Positions 35,050 through 43,827 of a DNA stretch of 64,000 nucleotides are shown here, piece after piece (the stretch's first letter is position 1; each line of letters starts with the position of its first letter). Under the pieces are notes generated by a model, which did no database searches, had not been told where the DNA came from, and was given only the letters and a program-made list of their open reading frames with translations. The translations under genes and the position numbers were made by a program. Source of the stretch: JALHUB01 sp963719465 (GTDB lineage: Bacteria; Chloroflexota; Dehalococcoidia; DSTF01; JALHUB01); the NCBI GenBank assembly GCA_963719465.1, contig OY970386.1, forward strand, positions 1,302,001 through 1,366,000. The letters run 5' to 3'.

Positions 35050-36531
35050 TCACGCACTCAGCTCTTCGAGGAGCGGCGCGAAATCCAGGCCCGCGTAGCC
35101 GAGGCGCCGCACCAGCTCCGGCGCCGGCTGGCTCTGCCCCAGCGACCACAGCTCCTCAAGGCGCTTCCCCGCCTTCGGACTGAAGAACCACTCCTCGCCC
35201 GCCTCGCGCCGCAGCCAGCGCCGCAGCTGCGCCTCGAACGCCCAGGCGCGAAGGTAGCGGGCGCAGTAGAAGGAGTCATCGACATCGAACAGGTAGTCAG
35301 CCGGGCTGTAGCGCACGCCGAGGCGCGCGGTCAACAGGTCTGCGTAGCGCTTCGCCCGCGAGCGCACGCCGCCGCCACGGTGCAGCTCCAGCTCGTAGAG
35401 CAGCTTCGTTGTGTAGCGGCGCACGATATACAGCTTGAAGAAGCGCTTCAAGGCGACGAAATCGCCTGCGTCCCGCCAGCCAAGGCGCCGCTCCAGCCAG
35501 GCGGCTTCGTAGGTCAGGTGCTCGAATAAGAAGGCGAAGGCTTCGGTGACCGAGTTGTCACCCAAACCGCGGGCCGCGAACGGCAGCGCGTGGTCGACGT
35601 GCGCGAAGTGCTCCGTGTGGCCGGCCTCGTGGAAGAGAGCGGCGTAGTCGTCCTGGCCGCCGTGCGGATTGATGACGAGCATCACTTCGTCCGGGACTGC
35701 GATTGCGGCGCAGAACGCGCGCGGCGACTTCTGCGGCCGCGACTCAACGTCCAGGTGCACGTTCTTCTGCCGCTCGAGGTCGATTCCGAGCGACCGCAAC
35801 GTCTCGCCCAGCGACGCGACCAATCGCTCCGACGGGAAGTGCGCGTCGAACTGCGGCGAGCGGAACAGATAGGACAGGTCGCTCCGTTCCGCCTCCGGTG
35901 GCGCCACGCCGATTCCCTGCAGGCGTCGCACCAGCTCCAGCCGGTACGGCTTCTCGCTGTTCCAGAGGAACGCTTCCAGCGGCCCCGCCAGCGCGTCCAG
36001 CCCGAGTTCTCCGACCGCGTCGCAAAGAGCAGTGTAGTCGACATAGCCCAGGCCGCGCGCCTCGCCGTGCAGAACGTCCCAGCGCTCCTCTCGAAGCGGG
36101 TTCTGCGCGGCGGTCAGCTCCAGCCGCAGCCGTTCCAGCGCGTGCCGACGCGACTGCTCCGGCTCGTTGGCGGTAAGGACCGGCAGGGCGCGGTAGGGGA
36201 CTTCCTTGCCGTCCCAGCCCGCCGTATCCGTCGTCTCGCGAGCGGCAATCGCCTCGCTCAGCGACTTGGCGGCGTTCTCCAGGTAGCCGTCGACGGCGAA
36301 GGCCCGCAGCGGCGCTCGTCGCTCGTCGTCCGCCGACGCCTTCTCCAGGGCGTCCAGCGTCTTCTTCGAGAACAGGCCGGCGTGGCGCTCGAAGATGGGA
36401 GCGATGGACAGCTCCTCCTTCAGACCGGCGCCGTTCAGATAGTACTCGCGCGTCAGGTCGCGGCTGAACGTCTCCGCTTCGGCGTCCAGGCGGTCGAGCA
36501 GGCGGTCCGAGGCGCTCGTCCGTTTGGCCAA
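35050..36531 (-). CDS. M3-like zinc metallopeptidase
   Basis: 493 aa, cytosolic. The zinc motif HEXXH is in ALFHEAGHTEHFAHVDHAL (about residues 303-321), with a following acidic segment (NSVTEAFAFLFEHL) that can supply the third ligand. Helical throughout, as in the M3/oligopeptidase F group, but shorter than typical PepF (about 600). Segments ELELHRGGGVRSRAKRYADLLTARLGVRYSPADYLFDVDDSFYCARYLRAWAFE resemble the C-terminal half of that family. It probably degrades short peptides. The next gene (phosphoesterase) ends 18 bases upstream of its start. Confidence 0.78.
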   Translation of the reverse strand: MAKRTSASDRLLDRLDAEAETFSRDLTREYYLNGAGLKEELSIAPIFERHAGLFSKKTLDALEKASADDERRAPLRAFAVDGYLENAAKSLSEAIAARETTDTAGWDGKEVPYRALPVLTANEPEQSRRHALERLRLELTAAQNPLREERWDVLHGEARGLGYVDYTALCDAVGELGLDALAGPLEAFLWNSEKPYRLELVRRLQGIGVAPPEAERSDLSYLFRSPQFDAHFPSERLVASLGETLRSLGIDLERQKNVHLDVESRPQKSPRAFCAAIAVPDEVMLVINPHGGQDDYAALFHEAGHTEHFAHVDHALPFAARGLGDNSVTEAFAFLFEHLTYEAAWLERRLGWRDAGDFVALKRFFKLYIVRRYTTKLLYELELHRGGGVRSRAKRYADLLTARLGVRYSPADYLFDVDDSFYCARYLRAWAFEAQLRRWLRREAGEEWFFSPKAGKRLEELWSLGQSQPAPELVRRLGYAGLDFAPLLEELSA

Positions 36532-36549
36532 GGCTCCCTCCTTCTTGCG

Positions 36550-36996
36550 CTAGTCGAGCCGAACAATCTCCGCCCGCGCCCTTCCGTCCTCGATGCGCAG
36601 CAGCGCGACCGAGCGCCCAGCGAACGTGAGCGTCCTGCCCGCCGCGCCGGGGTTGACGTAGAGAATACCGTCTTTTTCCCCGATGCGCGAGCGGTGCGTG
36701 TGTCCCTGGACGACGACGCGCACGCCGTCGCCGGGCCTTGCGTCCTGCGGTCGGTGGACCACGTAGACGGTCAGCCCGCCGAGCTGCAGCGTTGTGTCCG
36801 CCGGAAAGCGGGCGGCGACGAGCGGGTTGTCCATGTTGCCGTGGACCGCCACGACCGGCGCGATCTCCTCCAGTCGGCCTATCACCGCAAGGTCGCCGAT
36901 GTCGCCGGCGTGGAGGATGCGCTCAACGCCGCGAAACAGCTCGGGAAGGCGCGGGTCGAAGTAGCCGTGGGTGTCGGAGATGACGCCGGCGATCAT
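36550..36996 (-). CDS. Calcineurin-like phosphoesterase, YfcE/MJ0936 type
   Basis: 148 aa. Metal-binding motifs in order: VISDTHGYFD (D-x-H), ILHAGDIGDL (G-D), VAVHGNMDNP (G-N-x-D) and VVQGHTHRSR (G-H-T-H), with VNPGAAGR, all typical of the small bacterial MJ0936/YfcE phosphodiesterases. Acts on phosphodiesters of unknown physiological identity. Transcribed in the same direction between the peptidase and the ROK kinase with short gaps, so the three may form one operon. Confidence 0.9.
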   Translation of the reverse strand: MIAGVISDTHGYFDPRLPELFRGVERILHAGDIGDLAVIGRLEEIAPVVAVHGNMDNPLVAARFPADTTLQLGGLTVYVVHRPQDARPGDGVRVVVQGHTHRSRIGEKDGILYVNPGAAGRTLTFAGRSVALLRIEDGRARAEIVRLD

Positions 36997-37006
36997 GGTG
37001 GCCGGG

Positions 37007-38023
37007 CTAGGTCGCCGGACGGCCGCGAAGCATGTCGAGAGCGACGGCGGCGGCGCCCACGGCCGCGGACCGGTCCCCCAGCTCGCCGACCACGATCTTC
37101 ACGGCCCGCCACGACTGCTCGAAGCTCTCGTGCTGCGCCGTCTCCCGCGCCGGCCCGAGGTACGCGTCGCCCATCTTCGTCAAGCTACCGCCAAGGACGA
37201 TCACCTGCGGATTGAAGATGTTGATCAGGCTGGCGAGGCCGACGCCCAGGTCGTAGCCTGCCGCGGCGATAACCTCGTCGGCGCCGTCGTCGCCCTCCTC
37301 CGAGGCCTGCTGGACGAGCTTCGCCGTCAGCGGCTGCTCCCGTCCAAGCTGGGCGAGGAGCGAGTCGGGATAGCGGGCGGCCAGGAGGCGCGCGCGCCGG
37401 GCAATCGCCAGCCCGGAAGCGTACATCTCCAGGCAGCCGCGCCGGCCGCAGTGGCAAACCGGGCCGCGCGTGTTTATCGTCATGTGGCCCACCTCTCCCG
37501 CCGCGCCGGAAGCGCCCCGGTAGAGCTTGCCGCCGACGACGATTCCGCCGCCGATGCCGCTGCTCAGCGTCAGGAACAGCATGTGAAGCGAGCCGCGGCC
37601 GGCCCCCCAGCGATGCTCGGCTAGCGTCGACGCGTTGGCGTCGTTCTCCAGCACGCAGGGAATACCGAATTCTTTGGCGAAGAGCGGGCCCAACGGTACG
37701 TCGCGCCAGCTCGGCAGGTTCGGCGGCTCGGTGACGATGCCGCGTGCGGCGTCCACCGGCCCCGGCGCGTCGACGCCCACCGCTGCCAGCTTGTCGACGC
37801 CGCCGTTCGCCATCGCTTGCCGCAGCGACGCTTTCATGTGCGCGATGACGGCATCGGGCCCATCCAGACCTTCAGTGGAACGAAGGTCCTCGGCCAGCAC
37901 GTCGCCCTTGGGAGATGCGACGATGGAGAGTATCTTCGTCGCGCCCAGGTCTATGCCGCCGACGGGGAGCTGGTTCCTTCCACTCACAACTTTGACTGTA
38001 GCGGCGCGCGACGGAAGATACAA
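37007..38023 (-). CDS. ROK family sugar kinase (glucokinase-like)
   Basis: 338 aa. Phosphate-binding motif GGIDLGATKILSIVAS (about residues 22-37), sugar-binding ENDANASTLAEHRWGAGRG, LSSGIGGGIVVGGKLYRGASGAAGEVGHMTI and the ROK zinc motif CHCGRRGCLEMYASG (Cys-x-Cys-x4-Cys). These fit a ROK glucokinase and the lack of a DNA-binding domain excludes NagC-type repressors. The true start may be an internal GTG (VKVVSGRNQLP). It ends 10 bases before the phosphoesterase gene. Confidence 0.9.
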   Translation of the reverse strand: MYLPSRAATVKVVSGRNQLPVGGIDLGATKILSIVASPKGDVLAEDLRSTEGLDGPDAVIAHMKASLRQAMANGGVDKLAAVGVDAPGPVDAARGIVTEPPNLPSWRDVPLGPLFAKEFGIPCVLENDANASTLAEHRWGAGRGSLHMLFLTLSSGIGGGIVVGGKLYRGASGAAGEVGHMTINTRGPVCHCGRRGCLEMYASGLAIARRARLLAARYPDSLLAQLGREQPLTAKLVQQASEEGDDGADEVIAAAGYDLGVGLASLINIFNPQVIVLGGSLTKMGDAYLGPARETAQHESFEQSWRAVKIVVGELGDRSAAVGAAAVALDMLRGRPAT

Positions 38024-38103
38024 GGCCGTACGGTCTGTCGACGGGGCGCGGCCGAGCGAAGCGAGGCCCCCCCCGAACGATGGCGGGCGGTCTTCGCTGG
38101 CTC

Positions 38104-40140
38104 CTAGGGGCTATCCGATGCGGCGTCGCCCCGGCCGACCACCGCCAGAACCTGCGGCACCAGCCATTTCGCCACGGGAACCGAGCCCGCGGGCGTGAAG
38201 TGGCCGCCGTCCAACCGCAGCTTCACCCCGTCCATCTCGATGTCGGAGTACTTGCCTTCCGGACAGACGAAGTGGTTCAGGTCGATGATCGCGACCTTGT
38301 CCGGATGCGCCGCCGCGAACTCCCAGTAGACCTGGTTAACGTCATAGATTCGCTGCCAGGCGTCATGCTCGAGCTGGTCGGCATTGGGAAGCTGGTCCCA
38401 GACCGGCGGCCGGTAGTAGGGGTAGGTAAGGATTATGAATTTGCTCGCCCCCTGCGCCGTAAAGACGGCGAGGTTCTTCTCCAGGCCGCTCATCAGGAAG
38501 TCGTGCCAGCCCGGCGATCCCGACTCGAGGAGCTGCCCGTTGGCCTCCAGGTTGAAACCGTCCCACGGCCCGAACACCCACAGCACAACGTCCGGCTGGA
38601 AGGCGCTCACCTCGCCCGGCCAGGTCGCGTGCCAGCCCCGGCAGGTGTCGGCCACCGCTTGCGACCGGTTGTTCTGCGGGTCCTGGCTGTTCGGGTCCGG
38701 CGCCCTGTCCAGGTCGAGCGAGCCGCAGCCGGTGCCGACCACGTCCTTGAGGATGACGTTGTCCTCTGCGGCCACCTGCCGCAGCCCCGGCAGCATCGAA
38801 TACCCCTCCGAATCGCCGACAATCATCACTTTCAGCGGCGGCAGGTCGACCGCCTGCGTCGGGACAGCGTCCCTCATCAGCGTCATGCCTTCCACCTGCT
38901 GCATCTGCGGCATCGGTGGCATCGACACCCGCGTGACCAGCACCAGCACGACGCCCAGCGCCAGCGCCCCGCTCGGCGCGAACGTCCAGGCGACCTTGCG
39001 ATACCGGAACGCGCCGCGTCGAATCGGCATCTCCAGGAAGTGGTAGGAGGCGGTCGCCACCGCCAGCGTCGCGACGACGCGGACGAGAAACACCTGGTAG
39101 CCATCCCAGCCCGTCAGCCCCGTGCGCGCCGGCGTCAGCATCAGGTAGATGGGCCAGTGCCACAGATAGACGCCGTAGGAGATGAGCCCCAGCCATCGCA
39201 GCGGCGGCAGCGACAGCGCCCGCCCGACAACGCCGCCTTCCGGCTGAACGGCCGCGGTTATGACGACCGCGACGCCCAGGGCCAGCAGCAGGAAGCCGCC
39301 TCGATAGAGGAAGGCGTCGTTCCCGGATGCGTGGACCCACACCCAGCAGACCGCGATGGCGCATTCGACGGCGGCCATGTCCAGCATCCACCGCATGAAG
39401 CCGTCGCGCACGGGGCCGAGCTGCCCCAGCAGGATCGCAAGCGACGACCCGATCAGCAGCGACTGCGCCCGCGTGTCGGTGCCGTAATAGACGCGGGAAG
39501 GGTCGCCGCCGGGGTGAAACAGCAGCGCCATAAGCAGCGCCGACGCCGCCGCCAGAGCAACCGTCACGCCTAGGAGCCGCCTCGGCGAGAAGCGCGGCAG
39601 GCCCACCTTTTCCAGCGGCAGCCGCAGCAGTCCCAGCAGCAGAAGCGGCCACACCAGGTAGTACTGCTCCTCGATCGCCAGCGACCACGTGTGGCGCAGC
39701 GGCGACGGCAGCGTGAACTGGTCGAAATACGACTGGCCCGCGAAGACCTGCCGCCAGTTGGCGACGTAGGCGATCGTCGCGATGGCGTCGGCGCGGATCT
39801 TGTCCATCTCGAGCTGGCTGGCCATGGTGAGGGCGTAAAAGGCGACGCCGATGAGCATCAGGAACAGCGCCGGCAGCAGGCGTCGGGCGCGGCGCGTCCA
39901 GAAGGTGAGCAGCCCTATCCCGCCCGTGGCGTTCCACTCCGCGAGAAGGATGCTGGTGATCAGGTAGCCGCTGAGCACGAAGAAGGCGTCGACGCCCAGG
40001 AAGCCGCCCTTCGCCCAGCCGAAGCCGGCGTGGTAGCAGAGCACCGCTGCCACGGCAAGGGCGCGGATGCCGTCGAGAGCGGGCTTGTATGTAAGAGAGC
40101 GGTGGTCGCGGTCAGTCGTTTCGCTGGCTGCCAACTGCAA
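38104..40140 (-). CDS. Acyltransferase 3 (OafA/YrhL-like) with C-terminal SGNH domain
   Basis: 678 aa. Residues 15-390 contain about ten membrane segments, with the family start RSLTYKPALDGIRALAVAAVLCYHAGF and LSGYLITSILLAEW; the catalytic His is in CYHAGF. The C-terminal extracellular part (from about residue 430) is an SGNH hydrolase-like domain: MIVGDSEGYSML (Gly-Asp-Ser block I). Together they O-acetylate surface polysaccharides. Length and domain order match known OafA fusions. Stands alone, leftward. Confidence 0.88.
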   Translation of the reverse strand: MQLAASETTDRDHRSLTYKPALDGIRALAVAAVLCYHAGFGWAKGGFLGVDAFFVLSGYLITSILLAEWNATGGIGLLTFWTRRARRLLPALFLMLIGVAFYALTMASQLEMDKIRADAIATIAYVANWRQVFAGQSYFDQFTLPSPLRHTWSLAIEEQYYLVWPLLLLGLLRLPLEKVGLPRFSPRRLLGVTVALAAASALLMALLFHPGGDPSRVYYGTDTRAQSLLIGSSLAILLGQLGPVRDGFMRWMLDMAAVECAIAVCWVWVHASGNDAFLYRGGFLLLALGVAVVITAAVQPEGGVVGRALSLPPLRWLGLISYGVYLWHWPIYLMLTPARTGLTGWDGYQVFLVRVVATLAVATASYHFLEMPIRRGAFRYRKVAWTFAPSGALALGVVLVLVTRVSMPPMPQMQQVEGMTLMRDAVPTQAVDLPPLKVMIVGDSEGYSMLPGLRQVAAEDNVILKDVVGTGCGSLDLDRAPDPNSQDPQNNRSQAVADTCRGWHATWPGEVSAFQPDVVLWVFGPWDGFNLEANGQLLESGSPGWHDFLMSGLEKNLAVFTAQGASKFIILTYPYYRPPVWDQLPNADQLEHDAWQRIYDVNQVYWEFAAAHPDKVAIIDLNHFVCPEGKYSDIEMDGVKLRLDGGHFTPAGSVPVAKWLVPQVLAVVGRGDAASDSP

Positions 40141-40269
40141 TCATCCGTGACGTGCTTTGGGCGGAGAACGTGGCGCGAATCCGGACGCGTTAGCCGCGAT
40201 TGTACCACAAGTGAGCGAATGGAAGGCCCTAGCTCGCGGGCTTGGGCAAATGGCCGATGCGAAAAGGGA

Positions 40270-40289
40270 GGCCGAGCGCAAGCTCGGCC
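40270..40289 (-). terminator. Terminator of groL
   Basis: GGCCGAGC-GCAA-GCTCGGCC, an 8-bp perfect stem, followed on the minus strand by TCCCTTTTCG. It lies 27 bases past the groL stop. Confidence 0.7.
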
Positions 40290-40315
40290 CCCCGAACGTT
40301 CGCAGCGATTAGCCG

Positions 40316-41932
40316 CTAGTACATCGGCGGCTGCGGTGGCATTCCCATCGCCGGTTGCTTCTCCGGTATGTCCGTCACCAGACAGTTCGTCGTCAGCACC
40401 ATCCCAGCGATGCTGATCGCGTTCTCCAGCGCCGCCCGCGTCACCTTCAGCGGGTCGATGATGCCCTTCTTCTCCATGTTGCCGTATTCATCGCGGGCGG
40501 CGTCGTAGCCTTCGCCCTTCTTCATCTCCTTGACCTTCTGCACCATCACCGAGCCGTCCTTGCCGGCGTTAATGGCGATGCGCCTGAGCGGCTCCTCGAG
40601 AGCCCGACGTAGAATGCTCACGCCGGTCTGCTCGTCGCCGTCCAGCTTCAGCTTGTCCAGCGAGGGCAGCGAGTTGATGAAGGCGACGCCGCCGCCGCTT
40701 ACGATGCCCTCCTCTACCGCGGCCCGCGTGGCCGAAAGCGCGTCCTCGACGCGGTGCTTCTTCTCCTTCAGTTCGACCTCCGTCGCCGCGCCCACTTTGA
40801 TGACGGCGACGCTCCCGGCCAGCTTGCCGAGACGCTCCTGCAGCTTCTCGCGGTCCCAGTCGGAGGTCGTCGTCTCAAGCGCGGCCTTGATCTGCGCGAC
40901 GCGTCCCTGCACCGCCGTCGGCTCGCCTTTGCCTTCGATAATCGTCGTCTCGTCCTTGCTGACGACTATGCGACGCGCCCGCCCCAGGTCTTCGAGGCCG
41001 ACGGACTCCAGCTTGCGGCCCAGCTCTTCGCTGATGACCTGCGCGCCAGTAAGCGCCGCGAGGTCGCCCAGGTTCTCCTTGCGGCGGTCGCCGAAGCCCG
41101 GCGCCTTCACGGCGACGACGTTTATCGTGCCGCGCAGCTTGTTCACCGCCAGCGTCGCCAGCGCCTCGCCGTCGCAATCGTCGCAGATGATGAGGAAGTT
41201 CTTGCTCACCTGGAGCAGCTTCTCCAGCACGGGCAGGATGTCGGCGATGGCGGAGATCTTCTTGTCGGTCACCAGAATGTACGCGTCCTCGATCTCGGCG
41301 ACCATCTTCTCCGGGTTGGTGACAAAGTAGGGCGAGATGTAGCCGCGGTCGAAAGCCATGCCCTCGACGTACTCGGTCTCGGTGGCGATGCCCTTCGACT
41401 CCTCGACGGTGATGACACCGTCCTTGCCGATCTTTTCCATGATCTCGCCGATCAGGTCGCCGATGACCTCGTCGTTATTGGCCGAGATCGACGCGACCTG
41501 CGCCATCTGCTGGCGCGTCGTGACCGGCGTCGCGTTCTTCTTCAGTGTGTCGATGATGGTCCGCGCGCTGCTTTCGAGGCCGCGCTTGAGCGCCATCGGG
41601 CTGGCGCCGGCCGCCACGTTCTTCAGCCCTTCCTGGACGATGGCCTGAGCCAGCACCGTCGCGGTCGTCGTGCCGTCGCCGGCGATGTCGTTGGTCTTGG
41701 AAGCGACCTCCTTCGCCAGTTGCGCGCCGATGTTCTCGAACGGGTCTTCGAGGTCAACGTCCTTGGCGATAGTGACGCCGTCGTTGGTGATCGTCGGCGC
41801 CCCGAACTTCTTGTCCAGCACGACGTTGCGTCCCTTGGGGCCGAGGGTGATCTTTACGGCGTCGGCGAGGGCGTCGATGCCGTTCTTGAGCGACTGACGG
41901 GCTTCCTGGTCGAAGCGTAGCTGCTTTGCCAT
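40316..41932 (-). CDS. groL: Chaperonin GroEL
   Basis: 538 aa, normal length. Starts MAKQLRFDQEARQSLKNGID, with LGPKGRNVVLDKKFGAP, the nucleotide site NDIAGDGTTTATVLAQAI and EEGIVSGGGVAFI. The C-terminus lacks the usual GGM repeat and instead ends in a Met/Pro-rich tail (KQPAMGMPPQPPMY). No groS is adjacent, which is unusual; it may sit elsewhere. A perfect CIRCE element and a good promoter lie upstream, so HrcA control is expected. Confidence 0.97.
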   Translation of the reverse strand: MAKQLRFDQEARQSLKNGIDALADAVKITLGPKGRNVVLDKKFGAPTITNDGVTIAKDVDLEDPFENIGAQLAKEVASKTNDIAGDGTTTATVLAQAIVQEGLKNVAAGASPMALKRGLESSARTIIDTLKKNATPVTTRQQMAQVASISANNDEVIGDLIGEIMEKIGKDGVITVEESKGIATETEYVEGMAFDRGYISPYFVTNPEKMVAEIEDAYILVTDKKISAIADILPVLEKLLQVSKNFLIICDDCDGEALATLAVNKLRGTINVVAVKAPGFGDRRKENLGDLAALTGAQVISEELGRKLESVGLEDLGRARRIVVSKDETTIIEGKGEPTAVQGRVAQIKAALETTTSDWDREKLQERLGKLAGSVAVIKVGAATEVELKEKKHRVEDALSATRAAVEEGIVSGGGVAFINSLPSLDKLKLDGDEQTGVSILRRALEEPLRRIAINAGKDGSVMVQKVKEMKKGEGYDAARDEYGNMEKKGIIDPLKVTRAALENAISIAGMVLTTNCLVTDIPEKQPAMGMPPQPPMY

Positions 41933-42001
41933 GGGTGCTCCTTTGGATGGGTGTAGATACTTGAGTTTGCGGGCAGGCCGCGCTGTGGCGGCAGGGATAG
42001 C

Positions 42002-42028
42002 TTAGCACTCCCTAAGGAAGAGTGCTAA
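42002..42028 (-). promoter_or_regulatory. CIRCE operator (HrcA site) of groL
   Basis: TTAGCACTC-N9-GAGTGCTAA, a perfect match to the CIRCE consensus, 70 bases upstream of the groL start and just downstream of its -10 box. Confidence 0.97.
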
Positions 42029-42029
42029 C

Positions 42030-42058
42030 ACTATATATTTAGCGAAGTCGGCGTCGAA
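42030..42058 (-). promoter_or_regulatory. groL promoter
   Basis: On the minus strand TTCGAC (42053-42058), a 17-bp spacer and TATAGT (42030-42035). The -10 touches the CIRCE element, so bound HrcA would block transcription. Confidence 0.7.
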
Positions 42059-42148
42059 ATGCAAGTGGCTGCCGGCGCATTGTTGGAGGCCGACGGGCCT
42101 GCTAGAATTGACTCGGCGAGAAGGACATCGCCGAGGAGGTAAAGGTAA

Positions 42149-42820
42149 ATGATTATCGCTATCATCGTCATCGTGGTCATCGTCGTGCTCGCGGCGCTGA
42201 TCCTGCTGGGCATCTACAACGGGCTCATCAGGTCGCGGGTGCGCACGCAGGAGGCGTGGTCCGGCATCGACGTGCAACTCAAGAAACGCGCCGACCTCGT
42301 GCCCAACCTGGTCGAGACGGTCCGCGGCTACGCGGAGCACGAGCGCGGCACCTTCGAGGCGGTCACCAACGCCCGCGCCGCCCTCCAGAACGCGACCGGT
42401 CCCGCCGAGGCCGCGCAGGCCAACAACATGCTCACCCAGACGCTGCGGTCGCTCTTCGCCGTCGCCGAGAACTACCCGCAGCTTCGCGCCACCGAGAACT
42501 TCCAGCGCCTCCAGGCCGAGCTGACCGACATCGAGGAGAAGATCGCCTACGCCCGCCAGTTCTACAACACGAACGTCAACGACTTCAACGCCCGCATCCA
42601 GGTGTTCCCGAACGTCTTCATCGCCAATATGATGGGGCTGAAGCCGTTCGAGTTCTTCGGGGCAGAGGAAGCGGACCGCGAGGTGCCGCACGTGCAGTTC
42701 GGCCCGCCGACGCAGTCGGGCGCCTCGTCCGGCCCGCCGACGCAATCGCCCGGCTCGTCGTCCGGCCCGCCGACACAACCACCGACCGAGCCGCCGTCAG
42801 GCCCGCCGACGCAGCAGTAG
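42149..42820 (+). CDS. LemA family protein
   Basis: 223 aa. An N-terminal membrane helix (IIAIIVIVVIVVLAALILLGIYNGLI) then the LemA four-helix domain: VRTQEAWSGIDVQLKKRADLVPNLVETVRGYAEHE (about residues 31-65) and ARQFYNTNVNDFNARIQVFPN. After the domain the protein carries a low-complexity tail with repeated SGPPTQ units (about residues 188-223), not part of the family. The neighbouring htpX starts 10 bases after it, a common LemA-HtpX pair linked to membrane protein quality control. AGGAGG precedes the ATG. Confidence 0.92.
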   Translation: MIIAIIVIVVIVVLAALILLGIYNGLIRSRVRTQEAWSGIDVQLKKRADLVPNLVETVRGYAEHERGTFEAVTNARAALQNATGPAEAAQANNMLTQTLRSLFAVAENYPQLRATENFQRLQAELTDIEEKIAYARQFYNTNVNDFNARIQVFPNVFIANMMGLKPFEFFGAEEADREVPHVQFGPPTQSGASSGPPTQSPGSSSGPPTQPPTEPPSGPPTQQ

Positions 42821-42829
42821 CGACGCCGC

Positions 42830-43762
42830 ATGTCCGAGCCTCAGCAGCAACAGCACCCGGTCCTCGTATACGACCGCATCGGCCAGAACCGGCGGAACAC
42901 GTTCTTTCTGCTGGTGGTGTTCATTATCGTTATCGGCGGAGCGCTGGTGGGAGTCGGCATCGCGCTGGGGCTGCCGTACCCCTACGCGCCGTTCCTCATC
43001 GTTCCCGTCATCATCTACGCCATCTTCAGCTACTACAGCTCGACGAATGTGACGCTGGCCATCTCGCAGGCGCACCCGGTGACGAAGGAAGAAGAGCCTG
43101 ACTACTACAACACCGTCGAAAACCTGTGCATCGCCGCCGGCCTGCCGATGCCGAAGCTGTACGTCATCGAAGACAGGGCGCCCAACGCCTTCGCGACCGG
43201 CCGCGACCCCAAGCACGCCGTCGTCTGCGTCACGCGCGGCCTCCTGCAGAAGATGGACCACCTGGAGCTGGAGGGCGTCATCGCGCACGAGCTGTCGCAC
43301 ATCGGCAACTACGACATCCGGCTGATGACCGTGGTCGTGGTGCTGATCGGCGTCGTGGCGCTTCTGTCCGACTTCATGTTCCGCTTCACTATCTGGGGCG
43401 CCGGCAGTCGGGCGGGCAATCGTGGCCGCAACGGCGGCTCAGCGGTGATCATCATCTACGCGATAGCGCTGCTGGCCGCGATCCTGGCGCCGATTGCGGC
43501 GACGCTCATCCAGCTTGCGCTCTCACGGCAGCGGGAGTACCTGGCCGACGCGTCGGGAGCGCTGCTGACGCGCTATCCGGAGGGACTGGCGAGCGCGCTG
43601 GAGAAGATCCAGAAGGACAACGAGCCGCTGGCGGAGGCGAACAAGGCGACGGCGCACCTGTACATCACCAACCCGCTGAACGAGCACTCGAGCTGGCTGA
43701 ACAACATGTTCTCGACGCATCCGCCGATTGAGAAGCGGATCGCCCTCCTGCGCGCAATGTAG
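42830..43762 (+). CDS. htpX: Membrane zinc metalloprotease HtpX
   Basis: 310 aa. M48 peptidase with two N-terminal membrane helices (about residues 24-70), the zinc motif VIAHELSHIGNYD (HEXXH, about residue 150), a second pair of helices and the third ligand region in REYLADASGALLTRYPEGLASAL (Glu of the E-x-x-A-D motif). The C-terminus reads THPPIEKRIALLRAM, which also occurs as an isolated fragment at 7923-7970. Degrades damaged membrane proteins, with LemA upstream. It is followed by a strong bidirectional terminator. Confidence 0.94.
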   Translation: MSEPQQQQHPVLVYDRIGQNRRNTFFLLVVFIIVIGGALVGVGIALGLPYPYAPFLIVPVIIYAIFSYYSSTNVTLAISQAHPVTKEEEPDYYNTVENLCIAAGLPMPKLYVIEDRAPNAFATGRDPKHAVVCVTRGLLQKMDHLELEGVIAHELSHIGNYDIRLMTVVVVLIGVVALLSDFMFRFTIWGAGSRAGNRGRNGGSAVIIIYAIALLAAILAPIAATLIQLALSRQREYLADASGALLTRYPEGLASALEKIQKDNEPLAEANKATAHLYITNPLNEHSSWLNNMFSTHPPIEKRIALLRAM

Positions 43763-43776
43763 CCACACGCACGTAG

Positions 43777-43804
43777 AGAGGGGGCCCCCACAGGGGCCCC
43801 CTCT
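43777..43804. terminator. Bidirectional terminator between htpX and the protease gene
   Basis: AGAGGGGGCCCC-CACA-GGGGCCCCCTCT is a perfect 12-bp stem with a 4-nt loop, followed by ACTTTG on + and by ACGTGCGTG on -. It separates convergent genes. Confidence 0.75.
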
Positions 43805-43827
43805 ACTTTGCAACCTTCCACTGTGTG

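Noticed and set aside
38080..39573. Long plus-strand ORF opposite the acyltransferase
   Set aside because: It lacks any domain, and the minus-strand frame encodes a complete acyltransferase-SGNH protein.
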